This document shows positions 12,515 to 25,500 of a stretch of 64,000 nt of DNA, piece after piece. The first letter of the stretch is position 1, and every line of letters starts with the position of its first letter. The DNA comes from Rotaria sordida. Its lineage: Eukaryota > Rotifera > Eurotatoria > Philodinida > Philodinidae. The position numbers and the translations under genes are program-made. The stretch lies in assembly GCA_905250125.1 (NCBI GenBank), contig CAJNOL010001163.1:1-64000 (forward strand), written 5' to 3'. The notes beneath the pieces were generated by a model, which saw only the letters and a program-made list of their open reading frames with translations, searched no databases and was not told the origin of the DNA.

Positions 12515-14393
12515 ATGTCAGCAAAACTAACAACTAATTCAACTTCTTTTGTTATGCCGACTATAGACAATTGCGTATTAGATTATACAGAAATAGATCA
12601 AGGTCTTAATTTATGGTCAGAAATATTTCCATTAATTGAAAAACAAATTGTCACACTTACAAGCGTTGCTCAAGAAATGCAAGAATGTTCTGGTAATTTG
12701 ATTGAATTTTTTTTTTCATAGTTTTTATATCTGTGTTTTTGTCTCTTTTTCTTTTCAGAACGTCAAAAATATGTTGATGCACTTATGAAAATTGCTGTAC
12801 GAGTTAATGATGTTGAGGAAAAAGCAACTACATGTATCAAAGAAGGTCGAACACAATTAAAAAAGGTTAAAAAAAGAAATTTCTTTCATAGATATTTATA
12901 GTTTCATATAGAACGAAAGAATAAAGTTATAATATTATGATCAATAAATGAGAAATATTAATAATCGGATTTTCGCAAATTGATAGAAGATATGAATTTA
13001 ATCTTGATGTTTTTAGTTTGGCTAAGTACCTTATCAGATATAGACTTGACGATATATAAAGTCTAAGAAATTAATTTTGTTTTATTTTTGGAAAATTCAA
13101 GTCATGATGAGCAAAACAAAGTATTTCAAATTTTATATTGAAGGGTTTAAAGACTTATTTACTAAAGAGCAATTTTTCTTAGTCAGGATACAGAGCACGA
13201 AAAAAAAAACTGACCGTGCACATCACTAGCGTGATATTATTTATCACATGGAGAGTCTTCCAACAAGGATAGGTTTAAGAGAGAATGACATAAAAACTTC
13301 GTAGAGCGAGGTAACAGCAGAAGTTCTATAGAGCAGGATAAGGATACGAATAAACAGTTTATTTTGTACATCTCTAACATGGATCAATATTTCTTGCTTT
13401 GTTCTATTTAATCTTCTTTTTACAAGTGAAAATATTTTATTTATTAGTCTATTTGATCATTCATATTTTTCACTTTACTGCATGACTATTTTCTATTTCA
13501 TCATTATATGATAGATTCTGTTCGAAGTGTAAGCTGATGCAATAATTGACGTTGATGAATGAAAGTGTTTCATACCCCTGGAAGTGAAGAAAACAATGAT
13601 AGAGAATGTAATAATAAGAAAATTAGACAAGAACATACCTGAAAACTGATACTGAATGTCAAAAATTAAAAAACAAAAACCTACGATCTATTTTTATGTC
13701 ACGGCAACAGTAACTCAGCCGATTGCTTTACTCATCTAGAGCTTCAAGATTAGGATACATCCGCTCTTGTTTTTTTTCTCAATTGATACTATGATATTTT
13801 ATTTAGACAAAATTTATTGATAAAACGAATGATACTCAAGAAAAAGTTCGTAATCATCGAAGCAATGAAAATTCTGATGACGATGACGAAAGTAATAATG
13901 AAATGGAAATTGATGAATCACAAATAGATGAACAAATTGAAATTTCAGCATTAAATATTGAAAATTTAGAAAAATTACAAAATCAATTAAATAAAATTCT
14001 AATTAAACAACCTAATTCAAATGAATCTAACATTGATGCTGATAATCGTTATGCTGATTTTGTTGAATGTATTTCCAAAATGCAAAGTAATAAAAATAAA
14101 AAAAAAATAAAATCTTGTGATCCTTTCAAATATATTTTATTCATCATTTAGATAATGATGATGATGATGATGATAATGATGCAAATATTGTTGATCAAGT
14201 TGTTTCCAATAAATGTCCATTAACACAAAAACCATTTGTTGAACCAGTACAAAATAAAAAATGTAAACATAAATATGAAAAAAAGACTGTACTTAAATAT
14301 ATTGCTGATAAAAATAAAGCAAAACGTCCAGCAACATGTCCATCAGCTGGTTGTAATAATATTCTTAATGAAAAAGATCTTATTAATGCTTAG
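12515..14393 (+). CDS. NSMCE2: NSE2/MMS21 SUMO E3 ligase of the SMC5/6 complex
   Basis: SUMO ligase subunit of the SMC5/6 DNA-repair complex. Exons are 12515-12692, 12759-12865, 13807-14086 and 14152-14393, all joining in frame. The N-terminal part is helical (ERQKYVDALMKIAVRVNDVE), as expected for the SMC5-binding arm. An acidic Asp run precedes the C-terminal SP-RING: NKCPLTQKPFVEPVQNKKC, KHKYEKKTVLKYI, then ATCPSAGCNNIL. The Cys/His zinc ligands of an SP-RING are present. The start is the first ATG in frame after the divergent promoter shared with the palmitoyltransferase. Intron 12866-13806 (941 bp) carries no recognisable gene. The gene ends tail-to-tail with the adenylosuccinate lyase gene, 484 bp away. 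Confidence 0.92.
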
Positions 14394-14877
14394 ATTATAT
14401 CTTTGTATAGATTTTGTTTTCTATTGAAATAAATAGTAAGAAATAAAAATTTATATTTTTGTTTATTGATTTTCTTATGTATTCAATATTCATCGATATT
14501 TCAGCCAATATATTAACAAAATAGACTTTTTGGCAAAAGCCATACTTATAATATCAAATAAGAATTTCTTTTTTTTTTTTTCGTTCGAAAGAACTAGAAG
14601 TACAATATAAAAAAAAAATACTGTATTTACTCTTATTTTTTTTCTCTCGCATTATCGTTTCATGTTTTTTCTCTTATATATATCTTTTGTTCGTCTAAAG
14701 CGACTAGTTCTAATAAGAATAATAAAAAATACTTGACATGTACAACAAAACGGTTAAAACAAACGAAAAATGAAGTAAATAGGCATTGAGGTAAAATAAA
14801 TGTTTGTATTTGTCGATCATAAAAAAGCTTCGTTTTGTGTTTTTTTTGTTTTTTGTTCATAAAGTTTAATCAACGGT

Positions 14878-17800
14878 TTATGGTGTGACTGGTATTAAAA
14901 AATTCTTTAAAGTTGGTTCAACTTCACGTGAAATAAATTCAAAAACCTTCAAAAGAATAATTATGAGTGAAAATCAAAGAAAATATTTTCTACTTGTTCA
15001 GGTGCACGACCAATAAATGTTTTAGCATCAAGAAGAACATCAAGTTTATTGACAATAGGTGTAAAATATGGATCATTTTTAACACGTTCAACAAGATCAT
15101 TATCTAAACCATCAATTTTAACACGTTCAGCTGCTTTTTGAGATAAAGTACGAATTCTTTCATGACATTCTTGTCGATTACCACCAGCAGAAACCTAAAT
15201 GATTTAAATATTCTTACGATCAAATATTTAAATATAATTACCATTGCCATGATAATATTTTCAGTAGCCATAAATGGTAATTCTTGTTTAATATGCTTGT
15301 CAATAACCTAATTAAGATAAATGAAGAAAAAAAAAATTGATAAGACAATAAACTTTTCTTTTTATTACTTTTGGATAGACAACAAGACCTTCAGATATAT
15401 TCAGTAACGTAAATAAAATAATATCAGCAGTTAGAAAAGCTTCAGGAATGCAAATACGTCTAAATAATATGAAAGTTGTTTAAAATAACAAATCTCCATA
15501 AATGTTTCGTTTATTTTATTTTTTTTTGTGTACTTATTAGCACTGTCATCTAATGTTCGTTCCATCCATTGAACTGAATGTGTTCCAAGTGGATCATTAA
15601 TTAATGTCATCAAATGTCGTGCAAGTGAACAACATCGTTCACATCTCATTGGATTACGTTTATAAGGCATAGCACTCGATCCTAATGAAATAAAGAAAAA
15701 TCACTCATACTTTAATTTTATTAAATGTGCTAATTTATACCAATTTGTTCGATTTCAAATGGTTCTTCAATTTCTTTTAAACTAGCTAATAAACGTATAT
15801 CAGTACACATCTAAATATTAATTCAATTGATTTCGAGATAAATAAATAAAAAAAACAACACATCGATTAAAATAAACCTTATGAATCGAAGCACCAAAAC
15901 TGGCAAGTACACTGGCTATTTCAACGTCAACTTTACGTGTATAAGTCTGACCACAAATAATAAAAGCTCTAAAATAAATAGAATATGTTTGTCAACAAAA
16001 TCGATTCATTTTATATTTTTTTTTTTCAATTATTATTGATTGCGATAATTATTAAACACTTTCTGTTTTCTTTAAACATGCTTGTTTAATCACATCCGAA
16101 AAAGACTTTTTTTTAAAAAAGAAGATTTAATCTTTAGATTACAAATTTCACAAAAGTCGTTTCGTATAACATATTATTTCTAGTAATAGTTCTTAGTTTT
16201 CTGAAGTATTTCTTTTTATAATTTGTAGTTTATATTAATGCGAGAAATTATGGTCTTATTCGTTCTTTAATTTTTAATAAATGAATCTATATGATAATTT
16301 TAATTGATTCTGAAAAGTTTCTGACCGAAGATTAAGGTCGACCTGTCCATCAGAAACCATGATTTTCGTCAAAAAATTCGATTTTGACGCAATTGGATAA
16401 TTGTCAATGTCTAATACGATTTACCGAATTTATTATGTAATTTCACGGTTTGTTTTCTATATCATTTTATTAATAAAAAAGTTTAAGTTCCTATGCCCAA
16501 TTTTGTTTTCGCATTGTTCTCAAAGTAGATTTTTCGACCGTTTTACATGTTATAAACTTCAGGAAGATGCGCTCTAAAATTTAACTACACCAAAATATTT
16601 ATATACGACTTACTTTTTGAAAGAAATGAATATTTTTTCTGTAGAGCCATTCTGATTTTTCGAAAATAAAGAAACGATATTTTGAAATGTTAGGCTCCCT
16701 TAAGTTGCAGCGATAGATCTTGACTGGATTTTAAAATCAATTTGAAATCTGTGTCATTAGATTTCGAGAAGAAATCTTTATCACACGAACATCTACTTTT
16801 TGACGCTTGATGTTATGATAGCTCATGAATAGTTTAATATTTTAAGTCAAAATTTTCAATCAGATCGGTTGTACTGGGGTAAACATAGATTTCTGTTACG
16901 ACCTTAACTCTCTTATGCAACATGTTTTACTTTCATAGGCATGACTATAGAAACTTTTTTTTTCTTAAATTCTTTTATATTTAAACAAGATTCTAATAAA
17001 ACGAAAATTTAGTATTAGAAAATATATATTCAAAAAACTATTTACTTTGAAAAACCAGCCATTTCTGTAACCATACGATCAAGTTCTTCAACCTATTGTC
17101 ATATATATATAAGGATATATTTTAAACAAAAATATGTTTTCTATAAGTTTATTTACTTTTGAATGATCACCATTGAATAATTGAAGAAATGATGCTTGAG
17201 TACCAGTTGTTCCTTTAACACCACGAAATCTTAATTGTCTTTTCATACGATCGAAATTTTTCAAATCCATTAATAAATCTTGGATCCAGATACATGCTCT
17301 TTTACCAACAGTTGTTAATTGTGCTGGTCTGAAAAACAAGAAGAATTCATTTATTATTTATTTTTCTTCATCACAAAACATAAACTTGGGCAAAATGACT
17401 TTTTTTGTTTTTCGGCACATCGTTTGTTGAATGTATATAAAGAGAAAAAACTTTGATGTTTAAATTTTCATCATGATAAATTGTAATTGAGTTGATTTCT
17501 GAAATTTTTTACTCAATAAATATTTTTATTTAAGAGAATGATAGACTATTTTCTGTGTCGAAAGTCTCAATGTAAACAAAATACGTTGAGATATTGACAT
17601 AAATCACTAGCAAAGAAAATTTAAAAGAATTTCGTTTTCTTTTTCTATTTGAAAGATATTTAAGAAAATCTCAACAATGAAAATTACTTTAATCATTGTC
17701 CTCTAGCTATCGTTAGAGATTACGAACATTTTGTTTGTTTTTGGCTTAGTTTGCAAAGAGATGATGATAAGCTTTTCGAAATTTTTATGCCTACAGCATT

Positions 17801-18669
17801 TTAAAAAATAATACATACTGCATATGTGTATAACCAAGTGTTGGTAAACAAGCGTATTCTTGTGCAAATTGAGTTAAACGTTGAATACAACGTACAAGCT
17901 AAGTCAAAACAATTTACAATATAAATTATATTGATAATTATTCAATGTTTTACTTTAGTAATAAGTATATCAAATGCATCTCTCATAACGATTAAATCCT
18001 ATATTAAAATAAAAAAATACAAAAATAAAAATATTTTGTAAGGAGACAAAAAAAAACGACGAAAGCTCATACAGCATTATCACCAACATAAGCTGATGTT
18101 GCACCAAGATGAATAATCGGTGAAGCTTTTGGACAACAACGTGAAAATGTATGAACATGTGCCATAACATCATGTCGTCGCCGACGTTCTTCTGCTTCAG
18201 CAAAATCAAAATCAATATTTGTTAAATTTCTTTCCATTTCATCTAATTGTTCTTCTGTAATATCTAAACCAAGTTGCTAATTAAAAGAAATTAAAAAATT
18301 AAAAATCAACTAAATAGATAAATATGTGTTCTTTTCAAAAGGACATACTTGCTGACATTTAGCTAACCAAAACCAAAGACGTCGCCAAGTAGAAAATTTT
18401 TTAACTTCACTAAAATTATAACTCATTTCAACAGATGCATAACGAGTATTTAATGGTGAGCGATATTTTTCACGATCTTCAAGAGATGCATTAAATGATG
18501 ATGATGATTTATCTTTCATACTAGGTCCATTTAATATAATCGGAGTGCGATTTGTTTTCGTTGATTGTTGTTGGTGTTCAGTGGGTAGTGATACTTGCGA
18601 TACATTGTTTATATCGGATGTATTCGAACTTTTTTGCTTACCATCTGTCGTTGTTGTTAAATCCGACAT
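14878..18669 (-). CDS. ADSL: Adenylosuccinate lyase
   Basis: Cytosolic fumarate-lyase-superfamily enzyme that splits SAICAR and adenylosuccinate in purine synthesis, releasing fumarate. It reads through its full length. Landmarks are [18 protein letters not shown] near the start, [19 protein letters not shown] and [14 protein letters not shown] (18060-18270), [18 protein letters not shown] and [17 protein letters not shown] (17160-17335), and [19 protein letters not shown] (15890-15970). The family signature [13 protein letters not shown] falls at about 15640-15680, followed by [13 protein letters not shown], and the C-terminus ends in [10 protein letters not shown]. About 75 Ser/Thr/Gln-rich residues precede the catalytic core, longer than in vertebrate enzymes. 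Introns are mostly 50-100 bp; the one at about 15970-17045 is 1.08 kb and the one at 17336-17818 is 0.48 kb. An acceptor-like TTTCATTTAG sits just upstream of the ATG. Confidence 0.96.
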
Positions 18670-19947
18670 CTCAGGCTAAATGAAAAGTTCTAATTATTAT
18701 AGAGTCCATACACAATTAGTTATAATAACCTTTTTTTCCCTCTAATAATATACTAAATAGAAGAACACATTAATCTATGAAAAATAAATAGATAATAAAT
18801 ATCACGTGGGTCATTGGCGCATGTTTATTATTTATATATCTCAATGATACTTGTTTACACGCGAGAAAGAAAGTTGCAGATGGAAGAAATATGGCGATTT
18901 TTCTTTCGATCAACACGCATTTTCTCTGTTGCACTTCTGCCCTGCCTCTGATGCTGGTAGAAAAGAACAGAACGAACCTCGTAATAAAATAAATAGCAAT
19001 AGTAGAAGTCCAAAAGAATCGATGTTTTTTTCTATTCTTTGCATCGTTTTTTTTCATGCGCCCTCCGTTTCTGATGTAGTAGTGTCAGAATCTATGTAAA
19101 CAAACTCCTTTCGTGACGTCGTCAATATTTAACAATCATATAGACACATATGCATGCTTACGGGTCTTGAATTTAACAATAAGTTAATGTATTTTTTATT
19201 CTCAATGTTTCATTGTTAACTATTCTTAGTTTTTTTGCGCTATTTTTTATTCTCTTATTTTTTTGTTTTTCATGTTTATTTCAAGTACTATCTACATGGA
19301 AAACATAAGAAATATTAATGAATACGAAAAGAGTATTTGAATAAAATAGAAAAGAAAAATAAAAGAAAATTTTTCAAAAAGAATTACTGTTCGCTTCGTT
19401 TCTATAAATAAAAAAATATGAGCATAATCATTGACAGCAGCTGTCAACAAAGAAAAAAAAATGATAATAAATTTTATTTGCATAGGATATAAATTGGTAT
19501 TTGTATAAAAAAAAAAAAAAAACTTCTATCAAAATATGTAAATTGATTTTATCAGGTGTTATTTATCAATTGTTGAGAAAGTAAATCGATAGTTGATTGG
19601 TTATGATTAATATTCATATGTGAATAAAACATATGGTTAATATTTCTTTTTCATTTAATTTATTCAATAAATATTCAAATTTTTTGTAGTAAGAAAAAAA
19701 TATCTTATTATAATTTGATATGTTTTTAATAATGAAACATTTGTTTATGATGATCGAGGCTTCACATAGAAAGAGCAAGAAAAAAAAAATAATATCTGTA
19801 TTAAAATAGAAGAATACAAATAAATGCTAACATTATAGGAGGAGTCGTCTGTAATTATTATAGAATAGCAATTATATTAGGGAAAGAAAAATCAACAGAT
19901 GGTGCATAGAAGATTCATAGAGCATCACAAATTAACTAGAATAATCG
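18670..19947. other. Intergenic stretch between divergent genes
   Basis: Holds the ADSL promoter side and the upstream region of the polyQ gene. 18850-19100 is a little richer in G+C and open on both strands, but the peptides look random. No repeat or RNA gene recognised. Confidence 0.5.
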
Positions 19948-20092
19948 ATGTTAGCACTCGTCACTGTTTTCGAATATTTGTCGAATGTTCGAAATTTATT
20001 AAATCGATTTAATGTTTTCCATACTTCACCAACATGTTCAACAACGAAATCTGATGAACAAGTTTCAACAAATCTTATTTATACATCCGATG

Positions 20093-20126
<34 letters not shown>

Positions 20127-20514
20127 TCATCATCATATTCTTCTTGGACCTGTTGTCAATAATATTCTATCAGATGAACGTATAAATTATTTTGATGAAA
20201 AATTTCGTGAAGATTTTCAAAATGATGATTATCTTGCTCGTGAACTTGATGCATGTTTACTTGAAATGCATGAAATTGAACGTGATTTATTAAATTTAAA
20301 ACAACGACAATGTCATTTTTATGAACAATATTTAGATTTTATCGATAAAAAAGATCAACTTATTGATCAATTTATTGAATATTATGATGAATATTTATTA
20401 AATAATTCAAATCAATCTTTATCTTTAACATCGAAAGAATTACGACGACAATCAATTACATATGAATTTAATATACCTGTATCAAATCGTTTTGATTTAT
20501 TAAAACCGTAGCGT
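19948..20514 (+). CDS. Uncharacterised polyQ/coiled-coil protein
   Basis: An intronless 187-residue frame with host-like codon use. A (CAA)n run encodes about ten Gln followed by four His (residues 50-64). Downstream is a charged, helical stretch (LARELDACLLEMHEIERDLL, then LKQRQCHFYEQYLDFIDKKD), probably a coiled coil of about 70 residues, and a short polar tail ending in NRFDLLKP. No membrane segment or known domain. Whether the first ATG is used is uncertain, since the first 20 residues are hydrophobic-mixed. No family recognised. Confidence 0.6.
20094..20135 (+). repeat. CAA/CAT triplet run coding for Gln and His
   Basis: Near-pure CAA repeat followed by CAT repeats inside the orphan gene; a candidate length-variable tract. 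Confidence 0.85.
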
Positions 20515-22508
20515 ATATAAAATTTCGAAAAAAGAAGTAAAAAAATTAGACACAAAAATATTTATTCACTTTTATCTATTGTATAATTTTGTTGTGAATA
20601 AATCAAGTTCAACATTCTAAGAATTATAATAACTTACTAAATACATTGTTTTTATATCTAGAAATAAATAATATGAAAACAAATCGGTTTCTTTCGAGTA
20701 TTACATTTCTGATAAATATTTGTTCAATAAATTTTTTATATAGTACTTATAATATACTCTAAATAATTAATTAATAGATTGAACTGAATTGTTATACATC
20801 AACATGACAATGTCTTCATATAAAAACAAACAATTATTTTTTACGAATTTTAGAAACTAAGACAAAGAAAAACAACGATTTATTTGTCTATACCTTCTTT
20901 TTTCTTATTATGTATATTTACTTGTATATTATATTTATATAACATTAATGTGTCGAAAATGTCAGACATGGTTTTATTATAAATGATGAATAACAAGAGA
21001 GAAAAAAAATCTTTCATATGTAAAAGACTTTTAATTTCACCAGGAAATAGGATGGAGTATCGCTGAGCGGAACAAAAATTCTAATGAATTTCAAACGTCG
21101 AAATTCAATTACTTACCGTTTAAATATCTACATTGATAGTGACAAGAACTTAATATATTATTTTTTTGTTGTCTGATTCGTATAAAGAATAATTTATGAT
21201 TATAATAGTTTAAAATTTCAAAGTTGGAAACAAATAATTTATTACTAGGAAATCAATTATTATATTTAAATAATTAAAAAAAGAAAGATAAGATCAATGT
21301 CGAATTAAGTACAATACTAAATATGATCGATCGAATGTCATTTTTTGTTTAATAGAATAACTTTTTTGAACAAACATTAACGAGGTTGTAATATGACTCA
21401 TATGTCTACCATTATAAACTATAGTTTATCTTTACATTGTCATAATTGGAAATATGATTTTCAATTCTAAAGTATCGTAAATTAGGCATGGTATACATTA
21501 AACGAATTAAAATTTCGATTAAGCTATGTGATTTATGTTTCCACGTAGCAACACCAATCAAATTGCTTAAACTAGTTTTAATCCATTTAGTGTTCACAAG
21601 GTCTTTAATTGATCATACACATGACTATCTACTTACTGAGATCAAACGCTTGCTTTCATCTTATGAACAAATCTCAAATATATACATAGATGGCGTTGAT
21701 TTACATAGGAGTTTTTGTTGTAAAGATCGATAACAGCCTATAAGCAATTTATTTCTAATACTTGAACTTTGGTCGAGGAAAAAGCTGTAGGGAAGAATGG
21801 AGACCCTGCAGTAATACTTCTGTGGAGAGAGCTCAAGCTGCTTTGTGATCGAAACGATGTTCATTTCATGAATAATAGAAAAGTCTAGAGCGATTTAGTT
21901 TTCTAGACTTTCGTTCTCGAGATATCGGAATTTTACGGGGTTAGCCGCGATCTCCCCTTAGGTCACGTGGAAAATCGATTTTCGACTTCAAACTTGAGAC
22001 AAACAAAGTTTTTAATGAGATTAGTTTATTGGGCATATTTTAACTTTTCTAATATTTTCCATCCGGAGACATTCAATATTCGAAATTCACTCATGTGTAA
22101 AAGTAAATTTACATCTCAAGAAAGAAACTACTTGTTACACAATCATCTAGTTTCATTAAGAATTTTGCTCGTGTAAAACTTGAAATCAAAACTCGAAAGT
22201 CGATTTTTGCAAGGCTACAGCTTTTTTTTTGTTGAAAAATCCAGTAAAATTTCGATACCTGAAAAACCAAATCATTTTAGACTTTTCCATCAAATGAACA
22301 TTGTCTCGATCGAAAAGCGATTTGATATTTTAAAATGCATAATTTAGTTTCAAAGAGCGATAAATTAACTTTTATATTAATGAGAAAAGATTTTTACTTC
22401 AATAGACGTTTTCTTGTGAACAAAAAAAAACCAAGGTATTCTCTATGAGAAACTGCATAAGAAAGAAAATTTGAAATGTAAACAAATCACAAAACAGTGA
22501 TAACAATT
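20515..22508. other. Intergenic stretch, no intact gene
   Basis: Two kilobases of AT-rich DNA. The minus strand at 21412-21597 reads LIRLMYTMPNLRYFRIENH, reminiscent of a leucine-rich F-box-family unit, but it is short and isolated. Nothing else is coding. Confidence 0.5.
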
Positions 22509-25500
22509 TTATTTTGATAATAAATACAGTGCAAGTTGTTCTGTATCATTAATAGTCTTTGTAGTATCATCATTGATAAATTCTTTTAGTGATCGTTGTA
22601 TTTTCTTTCTCTTCCTAGGTTCAACAGGTGATAAGCTTCGTTTTCTAAAAAATAAATTAAATAAAAAAAATATTGAAGTTATGGATGTTTAAGTATTACG
22701 AACCTTTCTAATCTTTCTTGTTCGTCAGTTCCATTGGAAGGAGATTCTTCTTCATTTTGATTAATTTCTTCTTCTTCTTCTTCTTCTTCTTCTTCTTGTT
22801 CCTGTTTAAGACGTTTAGCTTCTCGTGCTGCTCGACGAGCTTCTTTCTCTTTCATACGACGTTCCTACAAAAAAAAATAATATTAATTGATTCTGTTTTC
22901 TAGATTAAGCATAAATATAGACCTTATGTTTTTGTTTAACTAATGCACGATAAGCTTCTTTATCTGTTTTATCGATTTGTTGAAGACGTGTTTTAGCTTC
23001 TTCAATATTATATATTGGTGATTGATCTTCTTCATCGGAATGAATAATTGCCTAATCAATGAAAAAGAATCAATAGATTATGAAATTTAATGTAAGATTA
23101 TGATAATAAAACTTACATTGCCTTCATCATCATATTCAATACGTTTATTAATAAGAAGATTTTTTTTCCGTAATTTTCTAGCTAATTTAGTTTTTGTTAA
23201 TTTCTTTTCTTTTTCTAATGGTTCGGATAAATTAAAAATTTCTTGTTCAAGTGTATCAGACGTTTTTTTGACTGTAAACCAATTATCATCATCATCATCA
23301 TCATCATCATCATCTTTATTTTCTTCTTCAGTATTATTTTTATTTTCAATAGATGATTTCGTATCTGTATCTATTGATTGTTCTTGTTTTTGTCCTTTTT
23401 TCATAAAACGAACTTTTGGAGCAATTTCAAGACCCAATGAACTATTATTTGAATCAAATAGAAAGTTTTAAAATAACGAATAATACAAAATAAATTAGAC
23501 TATTTGTATATTGATTTTTAACAAAGATTGTTTTTGAAGGTATATTCGAAAACACGATGAAAAATAAATATGAACATAGGAATGGATAGGAGAATATTTA
23601 TTATGATTTCGTCAGAGTAGTTTCATTATAAACAATTAAATTATGGATAAAAATAATCAACAACATTGATTCTATCAATTTATCACACCATCCCTTATGG
23701 TTCACGTAGAGTTCGAAGAAAAGTGACACGGGGTCTATTTTTTCAAAAAAAAAAACGGATGCCAATAAGAAAACTGCCTGTTGAAAAAAACCGCATATCA
23801 CTGCGGTCGCATCTCCGATCAATGATTCTGACGTTCGAATCTATGAATTTCCAGCCGAAAAAATAGTAGGAACTTGGAAGCAGAAATCTAGTGATCAGAT
23901 TTTTCGAGTTCTGGTTATTAGGTCAAGAAATACGAGCCGGTTCCAATAGGAAAACATCAGAAGTATTTCAGACAGAAAACTTTCCGATTCGAAATACTGC
24001 TTCCATATTTCATTGATGTCTGGTGTTTTCCTGCCAGAAACAAGGATTTTTTGGAGACTGAAGCCATTGACGAGGATCCTAACAGAGTAGAGCCGATGGC
24101 TGGATTCCAGTCCATATTTTTTGACCTGGTATAAAGTTCTTAGTTATGTCCCATAAGAGAAGATCGAAGAGTCAACCATGACTGGCTTACAGGAAAAAGA
24201 ATGGACTAATTTTGCAAACTGGATGTTAGAAGAATTTTTTTAAAGTTCGCACGCATTATCTCAATGAAAAATGATGTACAAATCGTTTTTCTTGATTCAC
24301 ACATAACAACAAAGGCAACATTAATAGACGAAATAAAACATTCTGTCAAAAAAGAATTTTACATTCGATACTTGATTTTACTTGACAATTATGTTTAATC
24401 AAAAACCAAATGAAGAAAACTATATTTGTTATATCATTTTGTGCAGAATTTCAAACGCTATCTTTTGATAAATGATTCAATCAAATGAAGAATATAGGAG
24501 AAATATTAAAAAAAAACAAACAGTCTAATTTATTCTGTACCATCGATTAGCTAAGACATCTTACCTAGCAAAAGCATCTGTATCAATTGATTGCACATCA
24601 AAGACTTTTCGATTACCCATTAGAATAAGTGAACGAAGATAAGAAGTAAAGGCCTTTGAATTTCGAAGAAAAAAAAAACGTTAAGATTTTTTTGTTAATA
24701 TAATAAGAATCTCTGTACTCGTTTTGCTTCTTCTTTAAGTTCTTGAAATTGTGCACAAAGTGCTTGAACTTTTGGTGTTAAATCATGAATATAATTTGAA
24801 TTAACTCTACAATCATAATAAATCTCAATTAAATTTAATCTGAACAATTTTGTTTTTGTTTTTTATTCTATATACTCGATTTTTTTTATCGGAACTTTTT
24901 TATCTTCTAATTGTTTAATCATTCCTTGTTCTTCACGACTAGTTAAAATTAATAAAGCTTCTCCACCATGTTCAAATCTATTTCAAGATACAAAATATTA
25001 AAACTTTTATTTGAATTTATCAAAATTCTTTGTTTGTTTTTTACCGTGCAGTTCGTCCAACTCGATGAATATATGTATTTGCATCAGGTGGACAATCAAA
25101 TTGAATAACCCAATTAATAGCCGGAAAATCTACAATTATATATAAATAATAAATAAAATAAAAATTTAGAAATTTATTTACCTAAGCCTCGTGCAGCAAT
25201 ATCTGTTGCAAATAAACATGCATATTGTTTTCGACAAAATGTATCATATATTGACATTCGTTTCATTTGACCCATTGTACCATATAGAGCAAGTACTGGT
25301 AAACCTGGACGAAGTTTACATACAACATTATAGATAAATTTAACCTATAAATGAATTGAATAGGAAAAAAATTTAAATATCAAATTCAAAAATTTCTGAA
25401 TAAGAATAGAGTACATCATTTAGAGATTTAACTGTCCTTCGAAAGCAATGCCTAGAAAAAGAAAACTGCGGATTTTAGAACAAATTTCGTTCTTTTAGCT

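Noticed and set aside
18851..19099. 82-residue plus-strand frame upstream of ADSL.
   Set aside because: Overlaps an equally long frame on the other strand, has no recognisable feature, and lies in a promoter region.
21412..21597. F-box-family-like leucine-rich fragment (MPNLRYFRIEN).
   Set aside because: Only about 60 residues, begins from a non-ATG codon after upstream stops, and similarity is limited to a few leucines.
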